From: Numida meleagris
Taxonomy: Eukaryota; Chordata; Aves; Galliformes; Numididae
DNA: 64,000 bases
Assembly: GCF_002078875.1 (NCBI RefSeq)
Contig: NC_034412.1
Coordinates: forward strand, 28,004,746 to 28,068,745
Direction: 5' to 3'
Below are positions 15,401-30,400 of the stretch, piece after piece. Both the position numbers and the translations under genes were made by a program. The notes under the pieces are model-generated. The model was not told where the DNA came from, did not search any database, and saw only the letters and a program-made list of their open reading frames with translations. Numbering within the stretch: position 1 is the first letter of the stretch; the number at the start of each line of letters is the position of its first letter.

Positions 15401-18400
15401 ATATGCATTAATCTTTCAGAAGACAAAAAAGAATGCAAATACTATTGCATAGAATTATGAGCTTTGAAGATCCAGAATCTTTTCAATTATGGAAGAAAAC
15501 ATTACTCTTTTCTCAATCTAGCAAAAGTCAGAGAAAGGGAAAGACAAAAAAGAGATCTGCATTTAAGGAAAAAGTTGCAGCAACTTTATGTTTGTGTGAA
15601 CAAACACAAATTTCAGAAAAGATAAATACAGTAGATAAAATCCTAAAAATAGAAGAAAAAAACATACAAAGAAGTACTATATAAAGTAGTAATTACCAGG
15701 AAAACAAACTCAAACATCCAAATAAGCAAACAAGAAAACTACAGAAACCCACAAAAGATTATCTTTTAAAACAAAATTAAATAGAAAAGGTCTTTTTGCA
15801 AACTTCAAGTAAAAACTAATGACTGAGAAAGAATAGAGGGGCAATTACACTGAGAACTGATACAGCCTTCATGTATTGATCAAGACGTATCATAGCCTAA
15901 GTTTGGTTTCAAATTAATATTTAGTTATATAAATATATGCATAAAGTGATTCTAAACCCTCTCAGTATGATAGGTATGTTACTGGATATGGAATAATTAG
16001 TGTATAATTAGTTAGGAACGGAAGACTTGATACGGAATACTGTGTACAACTAGTCACTCTTTCAAATTTGAGCAGGAACATACAAGATCTTTTAAGACAT
16101 ACATGTGAACATGGAAACTATTGTAAAAAGCTGAAATGCTGCAATACAGCTCCCCAGTAAATCTCATTATGAACATTAGGAAAGATGAACTTTTAAACTT
16201 TAGAAACAGCATATGCAGGAACAAGTAGCTCAGAATCAGCTTGTTGTTCTCTGCTGAATATAGAGTTCCATCTAGAATTGAACACAAAGACTCCAATCTG
16301 CAAATAAATTAGACTGAAGTTATCAAGTCTGGGGATAATATTATGTTTATTTTGAAAAGAATAATTGAATAATAATGAAAAATGTTTCCAACAATATTCA
16401 ACTGACTTTCTGAAATACTTCAGAATTAATTTGATTTGAGCAAAGCTAGAACATTTTAACATCAGTTAAATTGAGATGGTGTAACTGATTTTATTAAACT
16501 CTACATTATTTCAGTGATTTCATGGGGTGATTTCCTTTTCCCCATCTGCACTGCCTTTCAGCACCCCAGTTACTTGATTAATGAAAAAAATAGCTAATTT
16601 TAGTGAATGATTTGTTAACGATTATAATCTGCTTCCTACTCTATGAGACTCCTTTCTTGCACTATGACAGAAAATATTTATTTTCATAAAACTTAATAAA
16701 ATATGTTGACAATTTTCAGATCATTACCCTTTGGGAAAGTGGCATTGTGAAATGACCGCTTGGGGTTCTATTTTCAAAGGGAAACAAAAATTTCTTCTGG
16801 AAAGCCTTATCAGAAGTTCTGAAAAGGAGCTTTAAAGGCAACTTCTGTATTAAAATGCAGAACACAAACTGCTGGTTTTGATACATACATTTATTTTCCA
16901 AACAGTGCATTTATTAACTGTCTGGGAAAGTTAAATCCAGTTTTACTATTAAGCACCTATTAAAAGCCATTATTCAGATTCGTGCTTTCAGAATCTTGTA
17001 CAGATGGCTATATCTCCATTTAACTGCATGAACCTGTTGTCATGGCGAAGAGTAATTACCATCACTATCAACAATTCATACTGCATGCAAACTGTAGCAT
17101 TTTTACAGTTTATTTTTATACTACTACATTCAATCTCCTGAAGGATTCAAAAAATACACAATCCTTAGAGCAGCAGGGCAGCAGAGCAGATCTGAGAAAC
17201 TATATGGAAATGCCAGAATTGCAATGATCCAGTTCCTGAAAGAACATTTAACCAGGAAACAAAGGCAGCAAGGCTAACAGAATGATTTTTAGCAAACAGA
17301 ATGATTTTTAGCAAAGATGCAACATTTTTTGATGTGCCCTACAGAAGAAATTCTGATTAATCAGACACGTACACAAAAGTAATATGGTAGAGGTGAAAAA
17401 AGACATTCCAGTTTGCTTCCCAGCAAAAACAGTCTTGTCACCTACAGACTGTCTTCACTCATGACCACAAGGAAAATTTTTCAACAATGAAAGTCTACAA
17501 ATAATCAAAACAAAAACTCATTTGAAAACAGATTTTGTACTTCTGTATTAATAAAATGGGCACTGTCAGCCTACAGTCCACACGTTAGAAAGAAACGGCC
17601 AGCAAAAGGTTATGATAGAAGTCATCTATCTAACAACAAAGTGTACTATAAAAAGAATAATAATTGAGAAAGTGGGAAGTGAAGCCAAATGAAGAGGAAT
17701 GCCTGATAAGCCTCAAGAGATATTACTTTCTGTTATGAAAATCGTTGTTCTACCACCAATCATAACATTTCAGGACATACATTATCATCCTCAACTATTT
17801 ACATCCCTGTTTTTTTAGGAACTTCAACTATGCAGCAATCTAGATTTTCACACAAGTTAGTTTCTGAATTAACTTTAATATTACTAGCATTAAAAAATGG
17901 TAACTCTACTGATTCAACTGTTATGAACTGTATACCGAGTTTATCGTTACTAAATCCCATTTGGATGGTTTGCATGCTTAACTCTGGAATATCAAATGAA
18001 ACTAAGTGACTAGCAATCAAGAAGAAATCAAAATATGCAAATATTCACATATTTAAATTCATTGATAGCTGTCTCCTTTTACTAGTAGACATTATTATTA
18101 AATAAAAGCAATAAAAAAATTGAAAAGAACAATTAAATAGGGGGACAATATACATTAAATTTCTTATTTTATGACTCATTACTTTTCATTTCTTTTTGAT
18201 CTTAAAGTAAATAATTCCAGATAAAAATGAGTTATAATAATAACAGTCTTGTATATTAAATAAACTAAAATTTACAATTTTTAATGCTGCCTTTTTTGTT
18301 TTCTTCCTTAGAAGAAACTTACATTCTGTATAATCTGCCACTGAACTTGAGGATTTTGCCATATTAAACAGGGTCTTTTCTTAACAAAATGCCAAGAAAT

Positions 18401-21400
18401 TTAAACAGACCACTGCCTCTTAATTTACAACTCCCCATTCTCTTCAGAATACCACATTCATCAGTGGTTATAAGGAATCATTCACTTTTCTATTTAGATG
18501 TTACTATGTCCAAGTTCCAACAACAGAAGAGCAGCTCTTCCTGATACCTTGTGCTTCTCTGGACAGAAAAACATTGTGTCCATTTTAAAGTTAGTAATGA
18601 ACTAGATGAGGCATATTTAACTGAAAATATTTCAGACATGGTTTTGGTACAGATTGACAGTTTCAATACAGTTTAAGAGAAGCAAATACATACTCAATTT
18701 TTGCTCCTACGTATGGGTCACTTTGAAGACTTTAGAAATAACTGTTCATACTCACCTGGGAAGGTCTACTGATGTAAATGGATTTATTTGAATGAGTGAA
18801 AACTGCAGGATTAAAACTACCATCAGCAAGGGTCTTTATTCATCTTGATACAACTCAAAATTTCACTATGCGATTTGTCAAAACACGGTCTGAACATCTT
18901 CTATCAATAGTTTTGCATGCAGAACACTCACCATTTACTTTAGCATCACATGAAATATTTTAAGATCAATTAAAACTCCATCTCTCTAACACAACTCTAG
19001 ACATATCGTACTTTGTTCCTGTTACAGGCAGGAGCAAAGAGCAAGCAAGGTACCTGTAGATAACATCCAGCTGTAATCATCAGGAACCAAATGTCATTGC
19101 ATTCATCAGGATTGCAAAGAATCTAACCAAACCAAAACAGTTCTTTTCCTCCATAAAGACTTTATCATTCACAAAACATTAATACTGACTTACTTATAGA
19201 CATAGCATGCAAGTCAGAATGGACCACACATAACAGAAAAGATGAAGAAATAGCAAATGAAGAGAGTATGCAGACAATGTCAAAAAGTTTCATGCACTGA
19301 GGCAATGCAGTCAGAGGCAAACACTACATTTAAAAAAAATTAACACCCCTAAAGTTCATCTGCACATGCAACCATCATAAAATGCAACTTTTCACTCACC
19401 AGAGTAGAGTTACGCGAAGCATCACCTGAGACCTCGGGTGTTCTTGTGCTGTTTGGAAGTCTGTGAGGGTTACGAGCTATCGCTTGGCACCAGCCCAACA
19501 TTTTCTCCTTCCACTTATCCCTTCTCAATTTCTGAAATTCTGAAAATAATTTAGAGTCCCTGAAACATTGACACTTTGAACTTATTGTGTGCTTCTCTCT
19601 GGATGCATGCTTTTTAAAAACAGCTTTTAAAGTTTTATCTAAACAAGCCAATAAACATATTTTTGGAACGTGTTTATTTGAAGTACTTTGAAGGGTTATG
19701 CCATGCAGGTTAGAAGAGAGCTATGCACTTTCAGCACAGGTTACATGTATTAATACTGTTTTAGTGTCAGCAAATTCAGTGCCTTCTCCCCACATTACGT
19801 CTTTCTTAAGTGGTCACTTTTCCATTAAAGTGTTATTTTAATGGATTTTTAATTCAAAATAACTTAGAATTGGACCACTGTTAAAACCATATAACATTTG
19901 GATACAATATCCCACATTCTCTGAAACGACTACAAACAGCACTAAAGCAGTGGAAGATATTAAATATAAATCAACAGCATGAAAACACATATGTACATAC
20001 TCACACCCACACAAACTACAATACCTGGCTTTTCTTGAAATGATAAACTAGGATACATTACTGAAAATAGCAAAAAGTAACATATGCACATTAGCAATAA
20101 ATGCTACATGCCAGCTGTAAGTTACATGTGAACTTCTTTTTAGTTTATAACAGTAATAAAATGCCTTTTAAGTAATACTAACGCATTCCAGAATTACAGT
20201 ACTACTAAGTTTGAGGTTCAATGTAAGAAACTTTCATAAGGAACAATCTATTTTTTTTCCAGTTGCAATACATAATGCAGGTCTTCAAAGCAAAAGATTG
20301 TTAATTAATTACAAATTATAACTTGAAGGCTTTTTTTTAATCCACTACAACTGAAGCATTTGTAATCTGGTTGCTTATAACATTTTGAATTCAAAGTGTT
20401 TTACTCTGTAACACCATGAAATATAGTAAACAAAACAATTAACCTACCAGGTTGACTGACTAGTACTTCAACACTAGACTGAACTGATCTGGAACATACA
20501 TTAAACAATGCTAAAGACCCCACATGGCGAAGTAGCATCTATTTAATGTGATTAGTATTATGTACTTTTTAATCCATTTTTTAGTTACAAAATATTTCAG
20601 TCTTAGACTTCCATGATCTCAGTCCTTCAGGACAGGAATACAGATCAGCAAAGGCTTCAAAACAAGAAGTCTAATGATGCACTGACTAAACTCATTGCCA
20701 CCAATTTAGCAGTAGTTTCCACTTCCACTGGATCATGGCGTCTACAATCTTGCACTTTAAGAAACTGTTTATTTTCATCGATTTTGCGAACACAGCTAGC
20801 AGAACTTTGAATACCAAGTGCTTTAAATACTTTTCATAGTATAACCAACATATCATGAAGCAAATCCAGAGAACCAGAACAAGTAACAGAAGGGAAAACA
20901 TCTGCAGACGTCCTACTGTGCAGCTTGGAAAAACAAGCAGTAAATAAGAGTCATCTAATTTGTATTATTTCAAGTTTCTACTGCATACTCTAGCTCATTT
21001 CTACATCATTTGGGCTGAAATACTATTTATCAACTGAGCAGGGCTGAAACAACAGTGCAATCTGATTTCTGCTTCTGGTATTGTCTTTATTATTCTCCTT
21101 TCTAACAGAAGAACACAAAAACTTCTGAGAAAACTGAATGTCTGCAGAAGTATTTTGATATCTCTGGGATTTCCTGGTTTTCATTCAAAATTTCAAGTAG
21201 AAAGTACTACAGTATTATTTAGAGTTTTCAAAATGAGACACAACATTTGGTTCTGCTGCTCTGGAACCTGTCATGGCATTTCCTCACTTACAGTCACAAG
21301 TGAAGTTTTCAAGTGAAGGAGAGGATTTATAATACTGTATGAGGTACGACACACGGCAGTTCAACCTGGATGAAAAGAGATGAGCTGCTGCTGCTCTGTT

Positions 21401-24400
21401 TATGACTGCACATGGGGCTAGGCAAAGAGCTGTCACTTACTATACAATCAGCAAGTGAAATCTGTAGAAGGGATACCGAGTCAAACTTACATTCCACTTG
21501 TATCTTCACAGAGAGAAAAACAGCTCTGGGGAAGTGGTTCCCCATTTTGGTAACATCCACCTGTAACTTATTAAAAGAACTTTTCACTGTACATATGGGT
21601 GGTGGTTTTTTTGGTGCAGATGCATGGGAACTAGAGATTAATTTTGGTTGGAGAAAAAAGACACAAAAAACTCACCTACTTTAAAAAAACATTTTAAATA
21701 AGTGTATTAATTTTCTTTAGGTCTCCTCCAGAAGAATACAATATGAAGAGCAAAAGGTTCAGATCTTCACTGAAGAACCTTTCTAATATTCTATTATTTC
21801 TTCTTATTATTTTATATTTATTTTAAGCTTGCATTTGAAGTAGCTTTATGCATCAGGCTACTTTCTTTGCTTCCAAACCTCTGTTGTCTACCAAATTTCA
21901 AGTAAAATTTTAGTAGAAACAAATGCATACTGCCGTATGTTTCAGTGTATAGTGAATTCTTCCAGAGATGTGTCAGTGTAGAGTCAAAATCCACCATTTC
22001 TGGAGCCAGGTAAACCTCATACTTGGGATGAGTATGACACAATTTAACCTGAGAATACTATTCCACCACATACCACATATGAGCATACACATATGAGCAT
22101 ACACAGCTTGGATTTGATCACAAATGAACCTTGTATAGGGAATATTCTACAAAATGAATTTCTGCACAGCTGGATATCCCCAGTACTTAAAACTGGCAAA
22201 GCAGCATAAACCCTAAGCAACAGCTGTAGCTCAGTATGACAGACATAACTACTTGAAGCCGTTACGAGTTTCTACACAGTTAAGACAAGTCCATCACATT
22301 TTAACAATTTTCTATGATGTGAGCTGGCAAGAAGTCCAGGCTCTTGGAAATTTTACAACCTATCTAAAACAGATGTCAGTTTTGAGCTCACAGTGCTTAT
22401 GTGAGCCACAGCTGTAGCAAGGAGTGGATGTCTAGCAGCAGTGCGTGCAGCCCACTTGCAGCAGAGCCTCATTCCAAGGATCTGCAAGGAGACCATTCTG
22501 AGGACTACCACTAACATCATGCCTCAGTAAGAGATAATTCAATCCCTCTTTTGTTCCCTGTACTTGAGAAGATATAGAATCTTCTCGTTAAATCCACAGT
22601 CCTATCCTGGTTCCTCCGAGAACACAGAATTACTCAAAATAGTTGCAAATCTTGCTTTTGCCTTGATGAGTCAATCTGATGTCTACATCCATAAAGACTG
22701 TAATTGAAAGGACTTTGCATTTGCTTATTCAACTGAAGAACAACTACCTCAAATAAATTGCCTGGAAAAAAAAAAAAAAAAAAACCCTTAATTCAGTTCC
22801 TATAAATTACTTCACACACTTCCTCAGGGAAACAATTTTTACATAGAATTTTGGCAAGGAAAGGGACATAGAGAATTAGAGATTCAAGTTCCTGCACAAT
22901 GTTAATACTAAATAAATAGAGGTTTAGTTAAGGATGATTTACTAGAAAGTAACTGGTTACATGAAACAAAAGTGTAACATCTCAAAGAAGTTCATTAATC
23001 TGACAAGGGAAAAGAAATGGTAAACTTGACAGGAATACAATCAGATTCAGATAACAAAGGCCTCAACAAAGACAGAATTAAGGCGAAGTATATAAGGCGG
23101 TTATGCTTTTTCCAGTCTTTATCAGGATCTAGCAACTTCCATAAATCAGAAGTTAATCAAAGATAAAACATTCTGTTCTTTACCTAGGTTAAACTGTTTT
23201 GTTCTCTGTGTTTGAAGAGTCCAAAGAGCAACAAAGTAATGGTATTCGTCCTGCACCTTAGCACACTGCATGACTTGGCATATCAGCAAAATATTCCAGG
23301 AGCAGAGCTGCAGGAACATTTAAATGCAAATGGCCTTCAATTGCAGAGCTCTGGCAAGAGAAATACAGTCCCTGTTGCTCGTTGTGTATCGCTTATTTGA
23401 GTCTTATCAAGCTGTGACTTCCAATCAATTATTCTGATTTGAATAGAAATGCAAATACATGGTGTGGAGGCATTGGAAAGCTCCAGGAGCTTGTGCTGCT
23501 TTTGTATCACAAGGGAGCCATAGGCTTTACTTAACCAACTAGTCAATATTATCCTACAACTGCTGTGTATTGCAAGAACAATTCAATATAACCACAGTTT
23601 AACAGCATAATGAGTAAGTCTCTGTTTTTAGACATAAGAAGCTCAAATTCAAGCTTGAAAATTACTTTTTCTTTAATAAATCATATTAGAATATATGCGA
23701 TCATCCAAATGCTGTATTCCAGTTCCATATAATCCAGCAGAAACCAAGAAAAAACAAGCACGCATGCCCATGAATAATTCAAGTGACACCCAGAAAGATG
23801 GTACCAATTAAAGTCTACTGGTACCAGTTCTTGTATAGCTACTGCATACACACCATCAAACTCTCTGAACCAAGCGGATGCAAGGCTCTGAATTCAAACG
23901 TTCTTATTTTTCTTAATGACTGATTTCAGCACTACATGAAGAGTAAGGACACAATTATGCCCAAGTAAATGCATTTCCTATCTGTAATGACAAAACAAAG
24001 CTGTAGTGTAACTTAGCTATGCTTAAAAAATGTGTCACTTCAGCAGTTCTTAACAGTAACAACACTCATCTGTACAGTAGACACTGTATTCTAAGATTAC
24101 AAAGTTTTCCAGAACTAGCTCATATTACTTAAGTCTGCAGTCAATCAACTAGCATTTTCTTAAATTACTAATTACTAATTAATTACTACCAATCAATTTT
24201 CAGAGACTGGAGAGTGACTATTTTAATTTCTCCTTGCCATAATTAACAATATCATTTCCAACTTATAGCAAGCCAAAGCTTACTACTTTTTGTTACGTAC
24301 TGCCACAATTTTAGTCATCTTTAGCCTTTCAAGATCCTGAATCTGTCATAATTAAGGATTCAAACTTCACTCATTACTCAAAACAGCTTAAACAAAGAAA

Positions 24401-27400
24401 ATAAAATCAATTTAATACGCAAACATACCTGCAAATATTATTACAGGTAAAATTCCTTTGACTATCCACTATATAACCATACATCCAACCAGTGACAAGA
24501 AATCTTTAAAGGCATTCAAAGAAAGCTTTCGGTTTTCTAAAGACCTAAAAATGTTGGAATGTTTGTCTCTGTAGTCCACATATCCCTTCTGGCAGAAAGA
24601 AAAACACCTTTTGAGTGCAGCAGTAAGCATTTTTAAATCACTCAAGGCTCTTTAAAGAAACCATAACTGTTTTTCTTTCACCTTGGTATGTTCTCAGTAT
24701 TATAATTCTACCTCTTTGCATTTGTGAAGATTGCAAGAGAATGCCAACACTTTAGAAGAAATAGACAGTATTTATGGCTACTTATATTATGTAAAATACC
24801 TTTACATATGTATATGTTGCCAAGTTTGTATTTTCCTATGCAGAGTTTAATTCTATTTGTTTGAAACCATTTTAATAAGCAACCTCTGTATGACAATTAA
24901 ATACATTTTTTTTCTAAAGGTTCTTGCTTGCAACCACTCTCAAGAATGTTTTGCTCAATAGAAGTTAGATGTCACTGTTCTCTTCAGAGATTTCAAAACC
25001 AAAGCAACAGTACGCACTCCTTGCATGTTTCTGCCTACAGGTAAACGACAAAAGGCTGCGTAATCCTTCCTCAGGATCCCTGCATGCAAATTCAAGACAC
25101 GTCTGATTCCCAAGCACAAAGAAAAACAGCCTTGAAAAAAATCAGAGCTTAAAGAACAAGAACAAATAACTTGTTTTCTCTTTGTGAGTTTGCATATATT
25201 TAACTATACACAACTGCCAAGCTGTTTAAGCCAAAGCCTCTAATCAACCCTAAAGGCATAACTGGGAAGTGCACATGTTAAGACCATACACAGAGTGCTT
25301 GGCAGATGGGCATTCTTCAGGGGAGTCATAGGATTGGCAATAAGTGTAACATTCAGAAAATCCAGTAAGTAAAGCATTAAAGCACTGTTATCTTTTTAGA
25401 TTTCAGTAAAGCTTTCAATACTGTGTTGCAAAATATCCACCTGGACAAAATGTCAAGCATACAGCTCTACAAAAATATAATGTGATGAGAGAATTGGGCC
25501 CAAAGGGTAATAGTAAATGGGGTTACATCAGGCTGGTGCTTGGTCACTACTGGGGATCTCCATAACTCCACTTTAGGGCTATTACTCTCTAATGTTTTCA
25601 TAAACAACTTGGATTTGGAACTAGAAGGTGTTTTGAGGAAGTTTGCTGATGATGCTAAACTGGGAAAAGCTGTTGACCCTCTCGAGGGTGAAGAGGCCTT
25701 GCAGAGAGATCTAGACAAACTAGAGAGCTGAGCAACCACCAACCATGCAAAACTGAACAATAACAAGTGTTAGATTCTGCACTTGGGAAGAAGCAACCCC
25801 AGCTATGCATACAGCCCAGGGGAGACACTGGAGCAGCAGCCCCGCTGAAAGAGATTTGAGGGATATAGACAACAACAACTTGAACAAGTCAACAGTGTGC
25901 TCAAGCAGACAGGAAGGCCAACCATACCCTGGGGTGCATAAAATACAGTACTGCCAACCAGGCAAAGGACAGGATTGTCTCGCTCTGCTCTGAGCTGGTG
26001 TGGCCTCACCTTGAACACTGTGTGCAGTTTTGGGTACCACAGTACAGAAAAGACAAAACTATTACTGAATGTGCAAAGGAGGGCTGCAAAGAGGGGATGA
26101 AGTACATGGAATGGCTCATGGTGGCCTACAGCTGCTCATGAGGGGTGTGGAGAGGTAGTCTGACCTCTGATCTCTGGTGACAGCGACAAAGCCCGAGGAA
26201 ACAGCATGGAGCTGTGTCAGGGGAGGGTCTGGTTGTATATCAGGAAAAGGTACTCCATCAGAGGGTGGTGAGGCCCTGGAACAGGCTCCCCAGGGCAGCT
26301 GTCATGGTCTTGAGCTTGATGAAGCATCTAGACAATGCTCTCAGTCATAAGGTCTGATTTTTGGGCCATGCTGTGTGGTGCAAAGAGTTGGACTCAATGA
26401 TCCTTACGGGTCCCTTCCAACTCAGGATTTTCTATGATTCTATTAAATAACAAAGTTATGCATGTGGTTACCAAAACACGTCAGGCATAGGAGGCTAAGA
26501 TAGGTCTTCAAAGGACTTTTTTTCTGCATATGTAAAAGGAAAAGTCTATATTCCAAAACTTTTCCACATGGCTTATTTAAAGAAGAGTATGCTTATCGAG
26601 TAAGATAAAAAACACTTTGAATAAGGCAGAGGTCATGACTGACAAAATATAACGACAGAAATGTAAGGTTTTTTTAGTCCAATAAAGGTTAGGTGTCTGA
26701 AAAGCATAACCACTAAACACCCCTGTTTCACATGATAGGTAATGGATACTGAATTTAAATGTATTTTTAAGAAAAGGGAAAATCGTATTTCACTGAAGTG
26801 CCCAACTACACATGCCACTTTGGACCACAGCTGGTCCAAAAGGAGAAGCGTTTCCTCTTAGTCAGAAAAGTATTTTCAATGGCAGTTCTTCTGTCAAATA
26901 CAATTTTTTGGGCAGTCATAAACCACCTTTCTGACAACCCGAAATATGGAAACCTCATTCTTGTGACCAGTTCAGTTACTGTTTCTGTGACAGGCCTGCC
27001 ATACTGCACCTATAAAGGTCATCAGTGCTGGAATTAAAGACATCTATTGTTTAGACACTATTGCTCTTATAGTTGGCTATATCAGAAGGCCATTGTCACT
27101 TTATCAATGCTGAGTCTCAATATCATTCTTACCTAATTCAGATAATTTTAATTTTCAGAATCTCTTTTAGGGCGAGTAACACCAGAATGACAGGAAGGCA
27201 ATCACTGCGCCACAATTAAACTGGCAGAAATACTGAGAAATTCAATGCTGTTCTAGTTGGTTCACATTCTATTAAGAAACATGATGAAACAAAACATTGT
27301 TGAAATAAAAATTTGAGAATAATAATTAAACCCATTACAGCCAGCCTGCTCCCTGAATGTATACTCTGCTGATTCTTTAAGGACAGAGAATGTGGCTAGA

Positions 27401-30400
27401 TATTATTGCCGATAATTTTTAATTAAAAGCACTTCAATAAGTATTTTTTTTAAAGATTCAATTTTTTCACTTTTTTGTACATTATCTCTCAACCAACCAC
27501 AGTATAAAAACATTACCATTAAATACATACTCATTAATTGTTACATAACAAGAAAACACTTCAAAATGGTATTTCTGTCACATGAATTAGGCTTTTAAGT
27601 TTTTCTCCATTTCTTATAAAGCCTATAGTAGATTAAGTTCAGGCTTAATCTGAAACTATATGAGGACACTCTTGAGAATTCCACTAATTTCAGTTTAGAG
27701 AACTAAGCTGATATTTATCTAATCTTCAGGCCCCTCTTTGGATTTATTCATCTATTCAGCAAAACATTTGTGTTTATTTCACTAAGTTAATCAGAAACAT
27801 AAAAACTAGAAGGACTACCTCGTACTTCAACTTTTTCTTTTGTTACCAATTTACTTTTTGACAGTTGCCAGGCAAACAAGATTGTTTCCAATAATTGTCT
27901 AATTAGAACTCCACTAAAATAAAGTATTATTATAGCTTCTTGAGTCCTAATATTAACTTAGGCCTTCACTTTAATGCCTGCCTTTCTGTTTATTTTATGG
28001 AAATTAAAAAAAACTACTCACTTTTAGGCTAGCATATAATATATGTATGTGAGCGAATAGTTATTTAAGCTGTTACCAGTAACTGCAGCATTAGGCCAGT
28101 AATTATTTATAACTTAAATAACTGGAATCCTTTTACCCTGAAAAACCCTGAAGAGGCCATCTGCCATGGCTTCATGCTAGAAGAGATCAAATCCTAAGCA
28201 ATGATCTTCATAACATAAATCAGAAGTGGTGGGAGGTGCTAGAAGAACAAACCAAATGGTATGAAAAAGGATTACTTTCAACAGTATAATTCAGTTAGTT
28301 TCATGGTAATGAATATTTAACGAACTTGTTTCATCTTTGTTAAGAAGGAATCCAAGTTTTCTGCATTCGGTAGCTCTGTTGCAAGTTTTCAACAAATATA
28401 ATTTGGCTCTTATTTTGGGCAGTATAACCAGTTGATCCTCAATAACAGCATAAGCCTTCCTCAAAATATTTTGCAGGACTTTCTTTATAATAAATAATAT
28501 GACTTAACTTTAATTAGAGTTCTAATAAACAACTTCCAAAAGAATATCAAATTGCATCTTTTAACTTACGAAAAGTCTATAGTTTTTAGAAAATATCTCA
28601 GTTTCCAAAGGTGTCTGCAAAGTAACTATTTAATGACTACTCATCAGTCACAGAATAGCTAAAAATTAGTATTGGTAAATAAGCAGGAGTATATTTCTCA
28701 CAAGCACTACGTATTAAAAATAGTTAAATTAAATGCAGCCAGAAACCAATGCAGCAATAATGTTTTATAGAACTATCTCAAGGAGTATGAAGGCAAATGA
28801 CTAATGAACTGACAGCTGAACAAAACCAAAGACATTATAATACAAGACCATAATGATTTACTAATTTTTTTCCATACAGAATATTGATTTTGCTTCTTTA
28901 TACATAGGTCAGTCTGAAAGTAATGCCTCCTTATTTATTTCCATGGAAAAAACAACAGATACAAAGAGCACAATAACACTGCTCGATAGAGCAAATTCTC
29001 AACTACAAAACACTGTTTTTCAATGTGTTCGCCACCATTAGCTGTGCATTTTCACCAGGGGTGAACAAGAGCCTGCATGCCACACTCATCAAAATCTGCA
29101 TGGCCATCCTGAACATTGCTTGTCTCTTACATTGCTGTCGCCATTGCTGAAATGCACCACTCACCACCTCAATGTGCTCATATTCACTGTTTGGTCTCCA
29201 TCAATGGCCAGCAAATGTCAATGGGTACTATTTTTTCTGCATGGAGGAATTCAGTTACACACCTTTCCTTGAAAGCACTTCCATGTCAGACACCATTTTT
29301 TCAGACTCTCTTTGCTGGCATCCATCACACAGCAACAAAATGTAACAGAATGCTGGCAGGAAGGTTCGACCCCTACTGCCATACCACCATCAGCCTCTGA
29401 TACTGTGGGCTAACAGAATAAAATAGGAGACATTACTTTCAGAGCAGCCCTCATAAAAAGCAAACAGGGCAGGACATGCAGTTCTAACTGCAATACCCAT
29501 GGCTGCCAGCAAGCTAAGTCTTGCACAGATTGTACATGCATCACATCTGTAGCATGGCACTCTTTACAAGCCTTCAGAAATTCAAAGATGTTGTATTTGC
29601 TGTATTTGGTAATTTCTGTGGGATACTTAAGCACAGTACCAGCTTCTCCTGTTCCGAGATCCTGCTTACTACAAGAGAAAACAAATATAACGTAACCATG
29701 CATTGTCATTCCCTGTCTCCCGTTAGTGCCTTGGTGAACACACAAAGGTTTACAGCTCTGCCACAGCTGTGGTGCAGCAGCTCAGCCAGCAGCGTCCCAC
29801 CCTGTGCCACCCAGAAGGTCTGATCTATAACTGACAACCCACTGATGTACACCACCTTGCAATTACAACTTCCTCCGACTGTGCTACCAGACAATATGTT
29901 TGCACTGTGCTGAACACCGGTGCTGAGACAACGGTATGCAGCACAGCATGGTGCAGAGATGCTGCTGGCAGCTCTGGATGTGACCCGGCCCAGCTACGTA
30001 ACACAGAGCCACCCTGCAACTGGGACAAAGACTGCTCTAAAAGCTGTTTAACTCCATGGCTAAGCCATAAGCCTTACCCTCACAGGAACCACTTCTCAGC
30101 AGTGGGAGACTTCCTTAAGCAGTCACATGGGGTCCCAAATCAGCTCACCGCTGGCTTGAGTAAGCTCTGCAGTGTCATTTAATAAGCTATCTGTATTTAA
30201 CGGGCCCTCACCCCGTAATGCCTGAGCACTCCATTACTTTGAATGATTTGTTTTCCTGTGGTCCCTATGGGATGAGTGTACAGATGGGATGCAACAGAGG
30301 CAAATATTAGCTTTCCATAGATAACTTACACCGTTCATCACCTGCCTTCAATTGCTTGTCAAGAATAACTGTATTTCTGATTCCACAAGATCAGGACACA

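Noticed and set aside
15433..15684. 83-codon plus-strand frame
   Set aside because: Lys-rich low-complexity product of A-rich DNA; no splice or motif support.
20613..20810. 65-codon plus-strand frame
   Set aside because: Shadow of the minus-strand exon 20692-20829.
29116..29400. 94-codon plus-strand frame and its near copy at 34569-34838
   Set aside because: Antisense frames within the two mariner copies, not genes.
29706..29894. 62-codon GC-rich minus-strand frame with protein-like composition
   Set aside because: It falls in the short intron between two strong exons (29856-30019 and 29497-29668) that join in phase without it, and it is in a third frame.
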